Source: Gluconacetobacter diazotrophicus PA1 5 (GTDB lineage Bacteria; Pseudomonadota; Alphaproteobacteria; Acetobacterales; Acetobacteraceae). From it: a stretch of 64,000 nt of DNA. Below the pieces are notes generated by a model. The model searched no databases, was not told the DNA's origin, and saw only the letters and a list, made by a program, of their open reading frames with translations. The DNA is taken from positions 1,664,001-1,728,000 of the forward strand of contig NC_010125.1 in the NCBI RefSeq assembly GCF_000067045.1, written 5' to 3'. Shown here one piece after another: positions 27,425 to 37,190 of the stretch. The position numbers were made by a program, and so were the translations under genes. Position 1 is the first letter of the stretch. Every line of letters starts with the position of its first letter.

Positions 27425-28270
27425 ATGAGTGGGTCTATCAGCGGTACCTCCCCGATCAGTTTGTACCTGGCCGCCGAGAAGGACGAAGAAACCGCGGCCG
27501 CGAACTATACGAAGGAGAACCCGACGATCCAGAACGAGGTGACCTCCTTCGAGGAATCGGCGTCCTCCATTACTTCCGCCGCCGATCTGATGAGCAATAA
27601 AAACTATACGGCGGAGCAGGTCGTTCTCGGGGCCTACAATCTCAGTTCCATCTCGGGGGAAACGGCCCTGGTCAAGGACCTGCTGACGCAGGATCCGACA
27701 TCTTCCAAATCGGTCGCGAAATCGTCGGGCAACGCGACGTGGCTGGCCTTCGCCGATGCGTTCTCGACCTGGGGCCAGAATGGCGGAAGCGCGAGCGCGT
27801 CGCCGTTTACCTCGGACACGATCAGTTCGATCGTGACGAAATTCGAGGAAAGTCAATACGAAAGCAGCACCGCCAACCAGAACAGCGGCGTCGGCAATGC
27901 GCTCTATTTCACGCGCAACATGACCAGTTCCATGTCGCTGGCGGATATCATGTCGAATGCGACCCTGCTCAAGGTCGTCGAGACGGTTTCGGGATTCAAT
28001 CCCGACCAGTTCGGGGCGCTCGACTATCCGGAGCAGGTCCGTCTGCTGCAGAACAAGGTCGATCTCAGCGATTTTTCGACGCCGGAAGGGGTTCAGAAAT
28101 ATGCCGAGCAGTATCTCGCCATGCTGCAGATCAACCCTCAGACGCCTGATACGCCGATAACCATGATGGACCTGTTTGGGGGCGGTACCAACAGCAACGG
28201 AATTCTCGCGCTTTTCGGTTCCAGCAGCAGTTCCTCTTCGTCGGGAAGCCCGGAACTCTCGATGTTCTGA
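27425..28270 (+). CDS. DUF1217 family flagellar protein
   Basis: 281 residues from the ATG with AAGGAG eight bases upstream; the open frame runs back to 27191 without a better start. The sequence has the DUF1217 features seen in flagellar clusters of alphaproteobacteria: a repeated helical part with YTAEQVVLGAYNLSSISGET and VSGFNPDQFGALDYPEQVRL, and a Ser-rich tail. Its exact role is not known. It is placed directly before fliI, 69 nt apart. Confidence 0.75.
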   Translation: MSGSISGTSPISLYLAAEKDEETAAANYTKENPTIQNEVTSFEESASSITSAADLMSNKNYTAEQVVLGAYNLSSISGETALVKDLLTQDPTSSKSVAKSSGNATWLAFADAFSTWGQNGGSASASPFTSDTISSIVTKFEESQYESSTANQNSGVGNALYFTRNMTSSMSLADIMSNATLLKVVETVSGFNPDQFGALDYPEQVRLLQNKVDLSDFSTPEGVQKYAEQYLAMLQINPQTPDTPITMMDLFGGGTNSNGILALFGSSSSSSSSGSPELSMF

Positions 28271-28324
28271 CGTGTCGTGGGTCGGTGGCCACCGACATGC
28301 CCTGCCTGACGTCATGATTCCAGC

Positions 28325-29776
28325 ATGTGCCCCGATGCAATGAGCGCAGAGATTCCCCCGTCGCCGTCCACTGACGTCGTATCCGAGATCCCCGATATAC
28401 TGGACGCAATGCGGACCGCCGTGGCTGCGCCGCGCCACGATGTCCCGGTTGGCGTTCTTGAGGGGCGGGTGACCGGGCTGTCGGGATTGACCGTGTCGCT
28501 CAGCGGCCTGCGGGATTTCACCGGGGTGGGGGATCGGGTGACGATCTTCGGCCTGGACGGGCGTGAGACCGATGCGGATATCCTCCCCTTTCACATCAAC
28601 ACCGCGATCATCATGCCGTACGGATCGCTGGAGGGGATCGGGTCGGGATGCCGGGCCATGTTCCAGCTGTTCGACCCGGAGCAGAGAAGGCGGCGGGCTG
28701 GCGGCACCTTGGTCGTCAATGATGCATGGCAGGGGCGTGTCATCGACCCTATGGGCAGGCCCATTGACGGAAAGGGGCCGCTGCCCCCTGACGGCGTGCC
28801 CCAGAAGCTGCATGCTCCCCCGCCCGAGGCGGCGCTCCGGGCGCGGCTCGGCCCGCGCATCGATCTCGGCGTGCGCGTGCTCAACCTGTTCGCGACATGC
28901 CGCGAGGGCCAGAGGCTGGGTCTGTTTGCCGGCTCCGGCGTCGGGAAATCCACCCTGATGGGCATGCTGGCCCGCAACACGGACTGCGACGTTGCGGTCA
29001 TCGCCCTGGTGGGGGAGCGGGGACGGGAAGTCAGGGAGTTTGTCGAGGACGATCTTGGGCCGGAAGGGCTGGCCAAGTCGGTTGTCGTGGTCGCCACCTC
29101 TGATACGTCGCCGTTGATGCGCCGGGAAGCGGCGTATGCCGCGACGGCTGCTGCCGAGCATTTCAGGGATCAGGGCAAGTCCGTCCTGCTGCTGATGGAC
29201 AGTGTCACCCGGTTCTGCCAGGCCCTGCGGGAGATCGGCCTGTCGTCCGGCGAGCCCCCTGCCACCAGGGGGTATCCGCCGAGCGTCTTCGCCGAGTTGC
29301 CGCGCCTGCTTGAACGCGCGGGGCCGGGCCTTCCCGGTCCGGACGGGAAGGCGGGGCAGATTACCGCCATGTTCTCGGTCCTCGTCGAGGGTGATGACCA
29401 TAACGAACCGGTCGCCGACGCGGTGCGCGGCATTCTGGACGGACATGTCGTCATGGAACGGCGGATCGCGGAGTCCGGACGGTACCCCGCCATCAATGTC
29501 CTTCGCTCGCTCTCGCGGACCGTTCCCGGATGCAATTCTGCTGAGGAAAACGCGTTGACCCGCGATGCGCGGGCCGACCTGTCGACCTGGGAGGAAATGC
29601 AGGACATGGTCCGCCTGGGCGCCTACCGCGCGGGGAATGATCCGAAGGTCGATCAGGCAATCCGTATCGCGCCCGCCATTGAAGAGATTCTGAGGCAGGG
29701 ACGCGGCGAGAAAGCCACGATTGCCGAAAGCTTCGACGCCCTGCGCGCCGCCTTGTCGCCGCCCGGGACTCCGTGA
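28325..29776 (+). CDS. fliI: Flagellum-specific ATPase FliI
   Basis: 483 residues; ATG 28340 is an equally possible start, as neither has a clear ribosome-binding site. Walker A is GLFAGSGVGKSTLMG and Walker B VLLLMDSVTRF, with the family block GEPPATRGYPPSVFAELPRL and the C-terminal GRYPAINVLRSLSR. FliI is the hexameric ATPase of the flagellar type III export system; it works with FliH (39886-40584) and FliJ (next gene, overlapping by four bases). Confidence 0.97.
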   Translation: MCPDAMSAEIPPSPSTDVVSEIPDILDAMRTAVAAPRHDVPVGVLEGRVTGLSGLTVSLSGLRDFTGVGDRVTIFGLDGRETDADILPFHINTAIIMPYGSLEGIGSGCRAMFQLFDPEQRRRRAGGTLVVNDAWQGRVIDPMGRPIDGKGPLPPDGVPQKLHAPPPEAALRARLGPRIDLGVRVLNLFATCREGQRLGLFAGSGVGKSTLMGMLARNTDCDVAVIALVGERGREVREFVEDDLGPEGLAKSVVVVATSDTSPLMRREAAYAATAAAEHFRDQGKSVLLLMDSVTRFCQALREIGLSSGEPPATRGYPPSVFAELPRLLERAGPGLPGPDGKAGQITAMFSVLVEGDDHNEPVADAVRGILDGHVVMERRIAESGRYPAINVLRSLSRTVPGCNSAEENALTRDARADLSTWEEMQDMVRLGAYRAGNDPKVDQAIRIAPAIEEILRQGRGEKATIAESFDALRAALSPPGTP

Positions 29777-30201
29777 CGGACGCCCGGACGCGCGCGCTGC
29801 ACTCGCTGGTCCGGCTACGGAAGACCGAAGTCGATCACGCGCGAAGCGCGATGGCCAGGGCAATGGCCGAGGAACACGCCGCCGGCGCCCTGGTCGAAAG
29901 CCGACTTGCACTGATCGACAGCGAGCAGCGTGAAGCATCCCTGGGGCACGCGTCGCTCGACGATTTCCGTGCCTGGCTGCCGGCGGGTGTAGATGCCGTC
30001 GAACGCGCCAGGGCGGCACTGGATGTCGCTCGCCAGGCATCCGATCAGGCAAGGGGAATGCTCATGCAGGCGAACGCGGCCCTGAAGGCGGCGGAGGCCA
30101 TCCTGGACAAGCGGCTGGAGGAGGAAAGGGAGGCGCGTGCCCGCAGGGAGCAGGCGGAACTCGATGACCTGTCGCGACGGAACCGGGCTTTTTCCACATA
30201 G
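29773..30201 (+). CDS. fliJ: Flagellar export protein FliJ
   Basis: 142 residues starting at a GTG inside the last codons of fliI. The protein is one long coiled coil (RLRKTEVDHARSAMARAM to EEEREARARREQAELDDLSR), the shape of FliJ, which sits in the FliI ring and links it to FlhA. Sequence identity in this family is low, so the call relies on length, coiled coil and coupling to fliI. Confidence 0.8.
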   Translation: MTDARTRALHSLVRLRKTEVDHARSAMARAMAEEHAAGALVESRLALIDSEQREASLGHASLDDFRAWLPAGVDAVERARAALDVARQASDQARGMLMQANAALKAAEAILDKRLEEEREARARREQAELDDLSRRNRAFST

Positions 30202-30392
30202 CCTTTTTATGGTCATGAAAGGGCCATTGTCGCGAGGATGCCGGCTCTCTAAAGTCGATCTGACGAGGCGCTTTATCATGTTTCGGCCTTGAGAAACTGG
30301 AATGCGCCCGCTATCGCTTTCAACCGGGGCGGAATATGACCGCAGTAGATGCGATCCGATATCCCCATGGCCATGAGTGACTAGGAAAGCGC

Positions 30393-31157
30393 ATGCAACA
30401 GACACAGCAGCCGGCTGAAAAGGTATTTATCGCCACGCCATGCTTTGGTGGTCTGGTGACGCAAGAATACATGGAATCCATCATTGCCTGCACCGGTGTC
30501 CTGCGGGTTCCCATGACGCTCTCGCTGCTGGGCGACGACGCGATGATCAGCCGGGCGCGGAACACGCTTCTGCATCAGTTCTGGGCGCGGTCGGATGCCT
30601 CCCATATCCTTTTCATCGATGCCGACATGGGCTTCCCGGCGGAAGCGCCCGCGCGGCTCCTGGCTGCCGGAAAGGATCTCGTGGCCGGTCTGTATCCGAT
30701 CAAGGAACGGTTCTGGGACAAGGCGACCCAGGAATACGCGCGGCATGGCGAAACCCAGGACACTGCCTCGCTGCGCTATGTCGGCGAGACGGAGGCCATG
30801 CACAAGGAGTGGGAAAAGGGACCGCTTCTCAAGACCCATTATGCGGGAACGGGGTTCATGATGATCAGCCGGAAGGCGGTCGGCATGATGATCAAGGCCT
30901 ATCCCGAAACGGCATACCGCCGGATCGACGCGGCGGATGACGGTGACGGGGGACTGTATCATGCCCTGTTCGATGCAAGCATCGATCCCGATACCGGAAC
31001 GTATCTGAGCGAGGATTTCACCTTCTGTCGCCGCTGGCGGGAAATCGGGGGCGAGGTCTGGCTGGATACGTCCATCAGCCTGACCCATGCCGGGCGCGCC
31101 GTATTCCGCGGAAATCCGTCCAGCCGTGTCGGCATGCTTCACCACAAGGGCGCGTAA
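30393..31157 (+). CDS. Glycosyltransferase, GT2/GT-A type
   Basis: 254 residues. An N-terminal GT-A start KVFIATPCFGGLVTQEYMES, the metal-binding DAD in SHILFIDADMGFP (about residue 73) and GTGFMMISRKAV near 150 indicate a retaining or inverting nucleotide-sugar transferase. The acceptor is not known. It lies between fliJ and motB on the same strand, so it may be a third glycosylation gene for flagellar proteins. GC content is not visibly different from its neighbours. Confidence 0.72.
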   Translation: MQQTQQPAEKVFIATPCFGGLVTQEYMESIIACTGVLRVPMTLSLLGDDAMISRARNTLLHQFWARSDASHILFIDADMGFPAEAPARLLAAGKDLVAGLYPIKERFWDKATQEYARHGETQDTASLRYVGETEAMHKEWEKGPLLKTHYAGTGFMMISRKAVGMMIKAYPETAYRRIDAADDGDGGLYHALFDASIDPDTGTYLSEDFTFCRRWREIGGEVWLDTSISLTHAGRAVFRGNPSSRVGMLHHKGA

Positions 31158-31174
31158 GACCGCGATAAAGCCAG

Positions 31175-32281
31175 ATGGCGAAGAACGACAACAAGCAGCA
31201 GCCTATCCTCATCAGGAGAAGCGACGGCGAGGACTCGGAGGAGGGCGGGCACTCCGGGGGGGCGTGGAAGATCGCCTACGCCGACTTCATGACGGCCATG
31301 ATGTCGTTCTTTCTCGTCATGTGGCTGCTGAATGCCACTACGGACGAGCAACGCAGGGGCATTGCGCAGTTCTTCAATCCGATGGCCGATCGGGACACGC
31401 ACGCACAGCCTACGGACTCGATGCTCGACGTCCAGCCCTCTCCTCTCTGGGGGGGCAGTGCGATCAGGCGCATCAAGAATGGCGACACGCTGGACCCGGT
31501 GCAGGATGGGGCGCCTGGGGCGCGGAATGCACCCAGGACGGTACGGCAGGACCGTTCGTCCGATGACATAACCCTGGGCCTCAGGACGCGGCTCAATCCG
31601 TCGCCGCCCGCGATCGTTCCGATCGGGGGACCGCAGACCGGTGCGGCCAGAAGCGTGGGCTATATCGGCGCGGGAAGTCCGGCCGAAGCGTCCGCCGAAG
31701 AGGCGGCGGTCGAACAGATGGCCAGCGGCCTGCGCCAGGCCATCCAGGACAATCCGGAAATACGGGATGCGGCTTCCGACGTGTCGATCCAGATCGGACG
31801 GGACGATATTCGGATCGAACTTCGGGACTCGAACAACACGCCGATGTTCGACAGCGGATCGGCGACGCCCAATCGTCTCGGCAAGCAGATGCTGGCCCAG
31901 ATTGCCGCATGGCTTGCGCCCATGCCCGAGCCGATCTCCATCGTCGGCTATACCGATGGGGCGCCCTATCACGTCGGCAGGCAATGGGGCATGTCCAACT
32001 GGACACTATCCGTAATGCGGGCCGACCACGCCCGCGAAACGCTCGTCCAGGCGGGCTACCCGGATCGCAACATTCTTGACGTGTCAGGCCGCTCGGACAG
32101 AGATCTGGCTCTTCCGTCCGATCCCTCGGGCGCCGGGAATCGCAGGGTCGTGCTGATCATGCACCGGCGTTTCAGCAACCCGGCCGGCCCTGCCCCGGTC
32201 GCCGGGGCGCCTGGCACGCCGGCCAGTCCTGCCAAGGCAGACAAACCCGAGGGGACAGCCGGCGCGGGGGCGCCGAAATAG
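31175..32281 (+). CDS. motB: Flagellar motor stator protein MotB
   Basis: 368 residues. The single membrane helix AYADFMTAMMSFFLVMWLLN near residue 38-57 holds the proton-binding Asp of MotB. The C-terminal OmpA-like domain binds peptidoglycan (SIVGYTDGAPY, then MSNWTLSVMRADHARETLVQ and GNRRVVLIM). A Pro-rich tail follows. MotB anchors the stator to the wall. The gene comes before motA, the reverse of the enteric order. Confidence 0.95.
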   Translation: MAKNDNKQQPILIRRSDGEDSEEGGHSGGAWKIAYADFMTAMMSFFLVMWLLNATTDEQRRGIAQFFNPMADRDTHAQPTDSMLDVQPSPLWGGSAIRRIKNGDTLDPVQDGAPGARNAPRTVRQDRSSDDITLGLRTRLNPSPPAIVPIGGPQTGAARSVGYIGAGSPAEASAEEAAVEQMASGLRQAIQDNPEIRDAASDVSIQIGRDDIRIELRDSNNTPMFDSGSATPNRLGKQMLAQIAAWLAPMPEPISIVGYTDGAPYHVGRQWGMSNWTLSVMRADHARETLVQAGYPDRNILDVSGRSDRDLALPSDPSGAGNRRVVLIMHRRFSNPAGPAPVAGAPGTPASPAKADKPEGTAGAGAPK

Positions 32282-32398
32282 GCGGTGCAGGCCGGCACGC
32301 CCTTCGCCGGCGCCGGCCAATCTGCCGGGAAGGACCGTAGACCGCCGTCGGCGCTTCTGCCGCGCGGCTTAACCATGGACGGAAGTGGAGACTGCTAA

Positions 32399-33280
32399 AT
32401 GCTTTTCATCGGGGGGCTCGTCTTTGTGCTGCTCTGTGTCTTCGCCTCCTTCGTGGCGTCCGGGGGGGCTCTGGCCCCCCTGATCATGTCGATGCCCTTC
32501 GAACTGCTGACCATTCTTGGGGCGGCCGTCGGAATATTCGTGATGGGGAATTCCAAGGAGGCGCTCAAGCACGTTCCTGGCGACCTCCGGCTGGTGCTGG
32601 CCGGACCGCGGCACGACAAGGCAGCTTACCTCGACCTGCTGGTCCTGCTCTATCGGTTCATGCGCCTCGCGCAGGCCAAGGGCGACATGGCGCTTGAGGA
32701 GCATATCGAGAACCCGCACGACAGCGCCATCTTCGCGATGTCACCGCGTATTCGGGATGACAAGACAACCTGCAATCTGATCTGCGACTATCTCCGGCTG
32801 ACCAGCCTGAACATAGAAAACGCCTATCAGATGGACGAGGTGATGAGCCGTGAACTGAAGAAGAACCTCACGGAGCAGTTGCACACCGCGAAATGTCTGC
32901 AAAGCATAGCCGACGCATTGCCGGCGCTTGGCATCGTCGCCGCGGTCCTTGGCGTCATCAAGACCATGGCCTCGATCAGCAAGCCGCCCGCTGTCCTTGG
33001 CGCGATGATCGGCGGTGCCCTTGTCGGCACGTTTCTCGGCGTTCTTCTGTCCTATGGCGTTGTGGCGCCTCTGGCGGCAAGGATGCGTGATGTGGTAATG
33101 CAGGATAGTCGCTATCATGACCTTATCAGGATCGTCCTGGTGACCCACCTTCAGGGCAGCCCGCCTCAGGTCTGTGCCGAAATCGGTCGCAAGGATATTC
33201 CGCATATCTTCATGCCTTCGTTCAGTGAACTCGACATGGCCCTGACAGAGTCATCCAACCCACCCCCAGGAACTGCCTGA
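32399..33280 (+). CDS. motA: Flagellar motor stator protein MotA
   Basis: 293 residues with four membrane helices. The conserved TM3 block with its Pro is ADALPALGIVAAVLGVIKTM, followed by GGALVGTFLGVLLSYGVVAP in TM4. The cytoplasmic loop between TM2 and TM3 carries the charged residues that touch FliG. MotA and MotB form the proton channel that drives rotation. A CtrA-like half site TTAACC occurs 30 nt upstream, too short to be evidence. Confidence 0.96.
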   Translation: MLFIGGLVFVLLCVFASFVASGGALAPLIMSMPFELLTILGAAVGIFVMGNSKEALKHVPGDLRLVLAGPRHDKAAYLDLLVLLYRFMRLAQAKGDMALEEHIENPHDSAIFAMSPRIRDDKTTCNLICDYLRLTSLNIENAYQMDEVMSRELKKNLTEQLHTAKCLQSIADALPALGIVAAVLGVIKTMASISKPPAVLGAMIGGALVGTFLGVLLSYGVVAPLAARMRDVVMQDSRYHDLIRIVLVTHLQGSPPQVCAEIGRKDIPHIFMPSFSELDMALTESSNPPPGTA

Positions 33281-33316
33281 TCGCGCAGTAAAGCGGTCAG
33301 GATTACGGAGCATCTG

Positions 33317-35599
33317 ATGGGTATTACGGCAACGAGAGGTTCGACTTCGACCGATCCGGCGCAGGAAACGCCGCTGTCGGGCTTGTTGCTTGCCGTGTCG
33401 CCACAGAAATCGACGGCGGCCGCGTCGTCAGGCACCTCTGGAAAGCAAGCGGCGGGTGGAGGAGAGGGGTTCGGTAAGATCCTCAAGAATCTCGCCGGTC
33501 ATCAGGGCGGCAAGGGGCAGGGAAACGGCACGGCGGCGACGTCGGACCTGTCGGCGGATGACGGCGCGAACGGAGTCGATGGCGGGTCTTCCCAAGCCTC
33601 CGCGGGGACAGGCGGTTCCGCCTCCGGATCGCTCCGTGACGCGGGCGACAGCCAGGCGAGTGTGGCCTCTGATGCTTCCACCGGCACGGGCCAGCAGGTG
33701 CTGAACCTGCAGGCATGGCCAGGCATGGCCATGACGCAGATGGCCATGCCGACGCAGGCAGCGGAACCGGCCCCGGCGGACGCTAAAAATGAGACGCCCC
33801 CGGCGGCGTCGAAAGACGTACCGTCAGATACGACAGATACGACCCTGCTCGGCGCCGCCGGCTTGGCTGGAATCGGGACGGGTGGCATTTTTCCCGCTGC
33901 GGTTGCGGCACAATCCTTGCCGTCTGCCACGGTCACCGCGTCGACGCCGCACTCATCCCATGTCACGCGCGGGCAGGCGAAGGACCATACGAAAACATCG
34001 GCGGAGTCCGATGCGGATGGCGGCCAACTGGCCCAATCGGCGACGAGCACGTACCTGACGTCGGTCTTCGCCGTTTCCGGAGCGGCTTCCGGAACCCCGT
34101 CGGTTGCCGGAACGGGTTCTGCCGCGCCGTCGGTGACCGGTGACGGGGTCGGAGGGAATGCGGCCCCGGCGCCCGCCTCCGCCGCGTCACCCGTATCGCT
34201 GGCGACTGTCGCGAGCGACGCGGCGTCTGGCCAGCCCTCGGCCTCCGCGGGGAGCACCGCCACAGGTGCGTCATCCATCCCGATGCCGCAGACCGATGCT
34301 GGAGCCGTGACCCAGCCATTCCAGATGATGGTGGCGGCCGGCGGCGCGTCCGTCCCGTCCCCGGATTTTTCTGGCATCGCCGCTGTCACCGCGTCCTCTG
34401 TCCGGATGCAGGGGGATGCCGGGACCCAGGCCAGGCAATCCCAGGCCACTGTGGCCGGCGCCACGTCGCCGGTTCCGGCGGCGCAGAATGGCGCAGGGGC
34501 TGCGGCCTCATATCAGGACATTGCGGCGAGCGGCGTCCCATCCGTCGTGTCTTCGGCCTATTCGAGCCTCGTCAAATCGTCGGTGGTGAGTGGCGGTCCA
34601 TCGGCAGGAAGCGCGACCTCGGACGCTTCTGCGGCTGGTGCCTCGCCCGCCCAGGTGCCGCAGGGCGGACCCGGCGGCGTGGCCCAGCAACTCCAGGTGG
34701 CCGTGAACGGCGTCGTGACGGCGGCGCCCGGTCCGGGCGACAAAAATGGTGCCCAGCCGTCCCGATCCGCATCCCCGGATGGCGGAGACGTCTTGGGATA
34801 TGGCGCCACCCTGACTGCGGTCGGCGGGACAGCGACCGTCGAGGATGCGCGATTTCAGGAGGGGGCAGGCGGGCATCCCGGGGCGTCCGATCATGGGCAG
34901 GAAGGAAGCGGCCAGGCGGCTACCGCCGGGAGCGCGAACGATACCGGCCTCCCTGTCGGGATTGCCCTGCCAGGTTCGTTTTCCCAGGCGCTGGACGGCA
35001 AGTTCGCCGTTGCGCAGTCGGCCGAGGGGGGAGATAGGACTGACGGAGGCCATGCCGCCGGAAATCGCACCGCCGGAGATGCCGAGGGGGGGGCGCAGTC
35101 TCTTTTCACCTCGTCGCTGGCACGACCGTCCGATGGCTCGACCTCCCTTTCCATGACCGTCCTGACGGATGATTCCACCCCCGTTCATGTTCGTGTCGAA
35201 GGGGCGAATGGCGTTACGACCGGTGTCGTTCTTCAAAGCGAGGACGCGGCAACGGCCCGTCACCTGGCCAGCAGCAAGCACGAACTGGTCGCGGCGCTGG
35301 ATGCCGCCGGAGTGGACGGAAACAAGGTGCGCATTGATGTCGTGCCCCCCAGTCACGGCACTGGAGGCCAGCAGGACCAGGGATCGGGGGGCGGCTCGGC
35401 CAACAGCGGGAATTTCTCCGGCGGGATGTCCGGCAACGGGGCCGGCCAGAATGGCGGGCAGTCCTACCAGGGCAACGCATGGAACAGCGGCAGCGCATCC
35501 CTGGGGCAGGGAGGCGTCGACAGTGAAGGAGACGGCGGGGACGGGTCCACGATGCCTGTTCGGGCCAGCGCGGGAAGCGGAATCAACATTACTGCATGA
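33317..35599 (+). CDS. fliK: Flagellar hook-length control protein FliK
   Basis: 760 residues, dominated by an Ala/Ser/Gly/Thr-rich disordered ruler of about 580 residues. The conserved C-terminal domain reads TVLTDDSTPVHVRVEGANGV, then SKHELVAALDAAGV and VRIDVVP, as in FliK. A Gly/Gln/Asn-rich tail follows. FliK measures the hook and switches FlhB specificity. It is placed directly before flgD, the hook cap gene. The protein is much longer than the 405 residues of Salmonella FliK, which fits the long FlgE here. Confidence 0.85.
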   Translation: MGITATRGSTSTDPAQETPLSGLLLAVSPQKSTAAASSGTSGKQAAGGGEGFGKILKNLAGHQGGKGQGNGTAATSDLSADDGANGVDGGSSQASAGTGGSASGSLRDAGDSQASVASDASTGTGQQVLNLQAWPGMAMTQMAMPTQAAEPAPADAKNETPPAASKDVPSDTTDTTLLGAAGLAGIGTGGIFPAAVAAQSLPSATVTASTPHSSHVTRGQAKDHTKTSAESDADGGQLAQSATSTYLTSVFAVSGAASGTPSVAGTGSAAPSVTGDGVGGNAAPAPASAASPVSLATVASDAASGQPSASAGSTATGASSIPMPQTDAGAVTQPFQMMVAAGGASVPSPDFSGIAAVTASSVRMQGDAGTQARQSQATVAGATSPVPAAQNGAGAAASYQDIAASGVPSVVSSAYSSLVKSSVVSGGPSAGSATSDASAAGASPAQVPQGGPGGVAQQLQVAVNGVVTAAPGPGDKNGAQPSRSASPDGGDVLGYGATLTAVGGTATVEDARFQEGAGGHPGASDHGQEGSGQAATAGSANDTGLPVGIALPGSFSQALDGKFAVAQSAEGGDRTDGGHAAGNRTAGDAEGGAQSLFTSSLARPSDGSTSLSMTVLTDDSTPVHVRVEGANGVTTGVVLQSEDAATARHLASSKHELVAALDAAGVDGNKVRIDVVPPSHGTGGQQDQGSGGGSANSGNFSGGMSGNGAGQNGGQSYQGNAWNSGSASLGQGGVDSEGDGGDGSTMPVRASAGSGINITA

Positions 35600-35640
35600 C
35601 CGCGGGTATGGTCACGGTGGCAGGGGAAGGATAAGAGGGA

Positions 35641-36417
35641 ATGACGACGACATCGAGCATCAGCAGCGAGTATCAGCTTGTCCAGGCGGCGGAATCGTCC
35701 GCCAAGACGTCGGCGAGCAGCTATGCGAGCAGCAGCGCCGCCACCGGAACGGGCAGCAGTTCCGTATCGAGCCTCGCGTCGCTCGCGGATAATTACAACA
35801 CCTTCCTGACCCTGCTGACGACGCAGTTGCAGAACCAGGACCCAAGCAGCCCGATGAGTTCCGACACCTTTACGCAGGAACTCGCGCAGTTCGCCGGGGT
35901 GGAGCAGCAGGTCCAGACCAATACCAATCTTTCGACCCTGATTTCGCTGAACGAGGAAAGCCAGCTTAATTCCGATGCCAGCCTGGTCGGCAAGACGGCG
36001 ACCGCGGATTCGACGACGCTGCCCCTGCAGAATGGTTCCGCTTCCCTCAGTTTCACGGGAACCGCCGGCGAGACGGTTGCGATCGCTGTGGCCAATTCCT
36101 CCGGCACGGTCGTGAAGGACGTCGTCGCCACCGCCGACAGCGGTACCAACACGTGGACGTGGGACGGAACGGACAATAGCGGCAACCAGTTGACGGACGG
36201 TGCCTACAGCGTCGCGGTGGAGACGATCAATTCCTCCGGTACGACCTCTGCCGTGCCGTTCACGGTCAGCGGCACCATCACGGGCGTGACGAAGGGAAGC
36301 ACCGATATGGAAGCCGAAATGGGAAGCGCGGATATTCCGATGGCGGACATCACGGCGACCTCGTCCTCCACATCGTCAACGTCGACGTCGTCCAGTGGAA
36401 GCAGCACCGGCTCCTGA
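35641..36417 (+). CDS. flgD: Flagellar hook cap protein FlgD
   Basis: 258 residues. The N-terminal motif NTFLTLLTTQLQNQDPSSPM and SDTFTQELAQFAGVEQQ is diagnostic for FlgD. An Ig-like part with TWTWDGTDNSGNQLTDGAYS follows. FlgD caps the growing hook and is later replaced by FlgK. The C-terminus is a Ser/Thr-only tail of about 20 residues encoded by TCG/TCC/ACG repeats. Confidence 0.96.
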   Translation: MTTTSSISSEYQLVQAAESSAKTSASSYASSSAATGTGSSSVSSLASLADNYNTFLTLLTTQLQNQDPSSPMSSDTFTQELAQFAGVEQQVQTNTNLSTLISLNEESQLNSDASLVGKTATADSTTLPLQNGSASLSFTGTAGETVAIAVANSSGTVVKDVVATADSGTNTWTWDGTDNSGNQLTDGAYSVAVETINSSGTTSAVPFTVSGTITGVTKGSTDMEAEMGSADIPMADITATSSSTSSTSTSSSGSSTGS

Positions 36418-36615
36418 TTGTCGCCGCCACGGCCGAAGGCGGCAGTTGGCCTGTCTGCCTTCTGCCGGCTTCGCTGGATATGGCAGTGATGCGTGAATCG
36501 ATGTATCCGGTCCCGTAAATGGAGGCGGGGGTTATCCGAGGCCGGGCGGGCAGGCTGGACCTGATCCGATAATGTATCGCGCGTGTAAAGTCCTGGGGGA
36601 CGGGAACAGGTATCT

Positions 36616-36951
36616 ATGATGACGAAGCGCGGGATGACGGTACTTCTGGCCGTGGCTGTTGCAGGGTGTGCCCCGGACTACATCGCCAAGCGCCTTACCG
36701 GACGCGAGTGCAATGCCGGCTATATCCAGCAGGGCGAGGACTGGTGCGCGCCGGTAGAAAGGCCCCCGGCCCCGCAGCCCTATTGCACGGCAAGCTGGAA
36801 CGGCGTGGATTGCTGGAGCCGTCCCGACCTGATGCCGAATGTCGCCCGCGAAGTCGCGGAGGGCCCGACCGGCCTGACCCAGGACCAGAACGCCAACAGG
36901 CTGAACAGTTCGGTCAAGACGGTCCCACCGACGAACGCCTACACCCCATAG
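36616..36951 (+). CDS. Small putative lipoprotein
   Basis: 111 residues. A short signal ends in the lipobox AVAVAGC, and the mature part has three further pairs of Cys or Trp-Cys motifs (GRECNAGYIQ, EDWCAP, PYCTASWNGVDCWS), so disulfide bonds are likely. No family is recognised. It lies between flgD and fliF on the same strand, so it could be an outer-membrane flagellar accessory, or merely a neighbour. Confidence 0.6.
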   Translation: MMTKRGMTVLLAVAVAGCAPDYIAKRLTGRECNAGYIQQGEDWCAPVERPPAPQPYCTASWNGVDCWSRPDLMPNVAREVAEGPTGLTQDQNANRLNSSVKTVPPTNAYTP

Positions 36952-37003
36952 GGGAGACCGGGCGAGCGGAGCCGAGGCTCGGAGCCGTGCGTTGCGTTTT
37001 TAT

Positions 37004-37048
37004 CACAAGGGGCCTTTTGTGCCTTTCTGATAGCGCGCGTGTCGCTAT
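37004..37048. promoter_or_regulatory. Inverted repeats upstream of fliF
   Basis: Two repeats lie close together: an imperfect 18-bp palindrome CACAAGGGGCCTTTTGTG (37004-37021) and ATAGCG-N7-CGCTAT (37030-37048). Both are 140-190 bases before fliF, the first gene of a long operon, and may be operator sites. No -10/-35 pair is convincing. Confidence 0.3.
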
Positions 37049-37190
37049 TATGGTTTACGGATGCTCCAGACTGCCTCGGCGCGGATGACAAGGCGACGGC
37101 AAGGCGAGGGGCATGGTCATCGAATAGCTAAATTGCCGGAGGATTTTGTGGGCTCCAGTTCCAGTATCGTGACAACGTAGCGAATCCTGC

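Noticed and set aside
27263-30052. 929-codon open frame on the minus strand
   Set aside because: It is antisense to the DUF1217 gene, fliI and fliJ, which have clear family motifs. Its composition (Arg, Gly, His rich, no motif) is that of a high-GC shadow frame.
32366-32373. TTAACC as a CtrA site before motA
   Set aside because: Only one half of TTAA-N7-TTAA is present; such a short string is expected by chance.
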